This document shows, one piece after another, positions 63,541-64,000 of a DNA stretch of 64,000 bases. The notes under the pieces are model-generated. The model did no database searches. It was not told the DNA's origin and was given only the letters and a program-made list of their open reading frames with translations. Every line of letters begins with the position of its first letter. Position 1 is the first letter of the stretch. This DNA comes from Torreya grandis (lineage: Eukaryota > Streptophyta > Pinopsida > Cupressales > Taxaceae). A program made the position numbers and the translations under genes. The stretch spans positions 486,001-550,000 of the forward strand of contig JARHVA010005485.1 of assembly GCA_037957365.1 (NCBI GenBank), given 5' to 3'.

Positions 63541-63861
63541 AGCCAAATAATTTCAAGAATAGATTGGTAAATATTATATAATATAACGTATAATTTAATA
63601 ATATATATTTATAACATATATTACATAATATATGTATTATAATATAATATAATATTTATTTATATATTATTTATATGCATTAATCTTTAAATATTTCATC
63701 GTGTTCCTCCTTAGTAATAATGTATTTGGATATTGAAATAAGTTAGTTTAAATTAATTATGGGGACAAATAGATCGACGTCTAAGTCACCATGCAATGCT
63801 TTAGTCTATGATGGCTAGCATTCTTACTGGAAAGAGATAATGTCTTTGCCCAAATATTATG

Positions 63862-63910
<49 letters not shown>

Positions 63911-64000
63911 AATATATTATATAATATAAAATAATAAATATATTAGAGTAACTTGCACAATAATATATAATATATTAGTATGTTATATTATAATAATATA
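63541..64000. other. very AT-rich end of the window
   Basis: Dense ATATTATAATATA sequence on both sides of the microsatellite at 63,858-63,909. No gene seen. Confidence 0.5.
63864..63910. repeat. compound microsatellite (TA)n-(GA)n
   Basis: About 14 TA units are followed directly by about 9 GA units. Confidence 0.95.

Overview
The window looks like a repeat-filled intergenic stretch of a large, heavily methylated plant nuclear genome, most probably a gymnosperm and specifically a conifer. The grounds are: very AT-rich sequence with CG and CAG/CTG visibly scarce; old, nested, eroded LTR retrotransposons whose reading frames are broken mainly by TAG and TAA (as expected from C-to-T change at methylated cytosines); very long LTRs (about 3 and 4 kb); an L1-type LINE; and a Penelope-like retroelement with a GIY-YIG domain, a class reported among land plants from conifers (Dryad family). 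No intact host gene, rRNA, canonical tRNA or CRISPR array was found. The species assignment is inference. Layout: 1-6.8 kb holds a repetitive leader, a ~1000-codon decayed reading frame of unknown function on the + strand (2776-5769), and a polypurine tract followed by the start of an LTR. 6.8-12.3 kb is AT-rich with a good hairpin and a polypurine/LTR boundary at 11.76 kb. 12.3-15.6 kb holds a ~524 bp LTR and a minus-strand gag remnant of a Tat-like Gypsy element. 15.6-20.9 kb is non-coding, with a GT/CA/TA compound microsatellite and a tRNA-like (SINE-type) segment. 20.9-28.8 kb is a non-autonomous Copia element on the + strand: ~3 kb 5' LTR, gag-protease remnant, no integrase or reverse transcriptase, polypurine tract, and a truncated 3' LTR. 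28.8-43.7 kb is a minus-strand Tekay/Del-like chromovirus with ~4.1 kb LTRs; a smaller Reina-like chromovirus (30,667-36,153) is inserted in it, and a later deletion removed part of both. 43.7-50.4 kb is an older Tat-like element, in whose LTR the Tekay-like element sits. 51.4-57.2 kb holds a possible LINE ORF1 piece, a 3.6 kb LINE on the minus strand, and a second LINE fragment in inverted orientation. 57.7-60.95 kb is a head-to-tail pair of Penelope-like copies (a 5'-truncated GIY-YIG fragment, then a copy with reverse transcriptase and GIY-YIG). 62.6-63.0 kb is a small unassigned coding-like island; the end is AT-rich with TA/GA microsatellites. Nothing here forms a working pathway. The window records a sequence of insertions: the Tat-like element first, the Tekay-like chromovirus into its LTR, the Reina-like chromovirus into the Tekay-like element, then microsatellite growth and deletions. 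All coding calls are of dead copies and rest on motifs read by eye in broken frames; no database search was possible.
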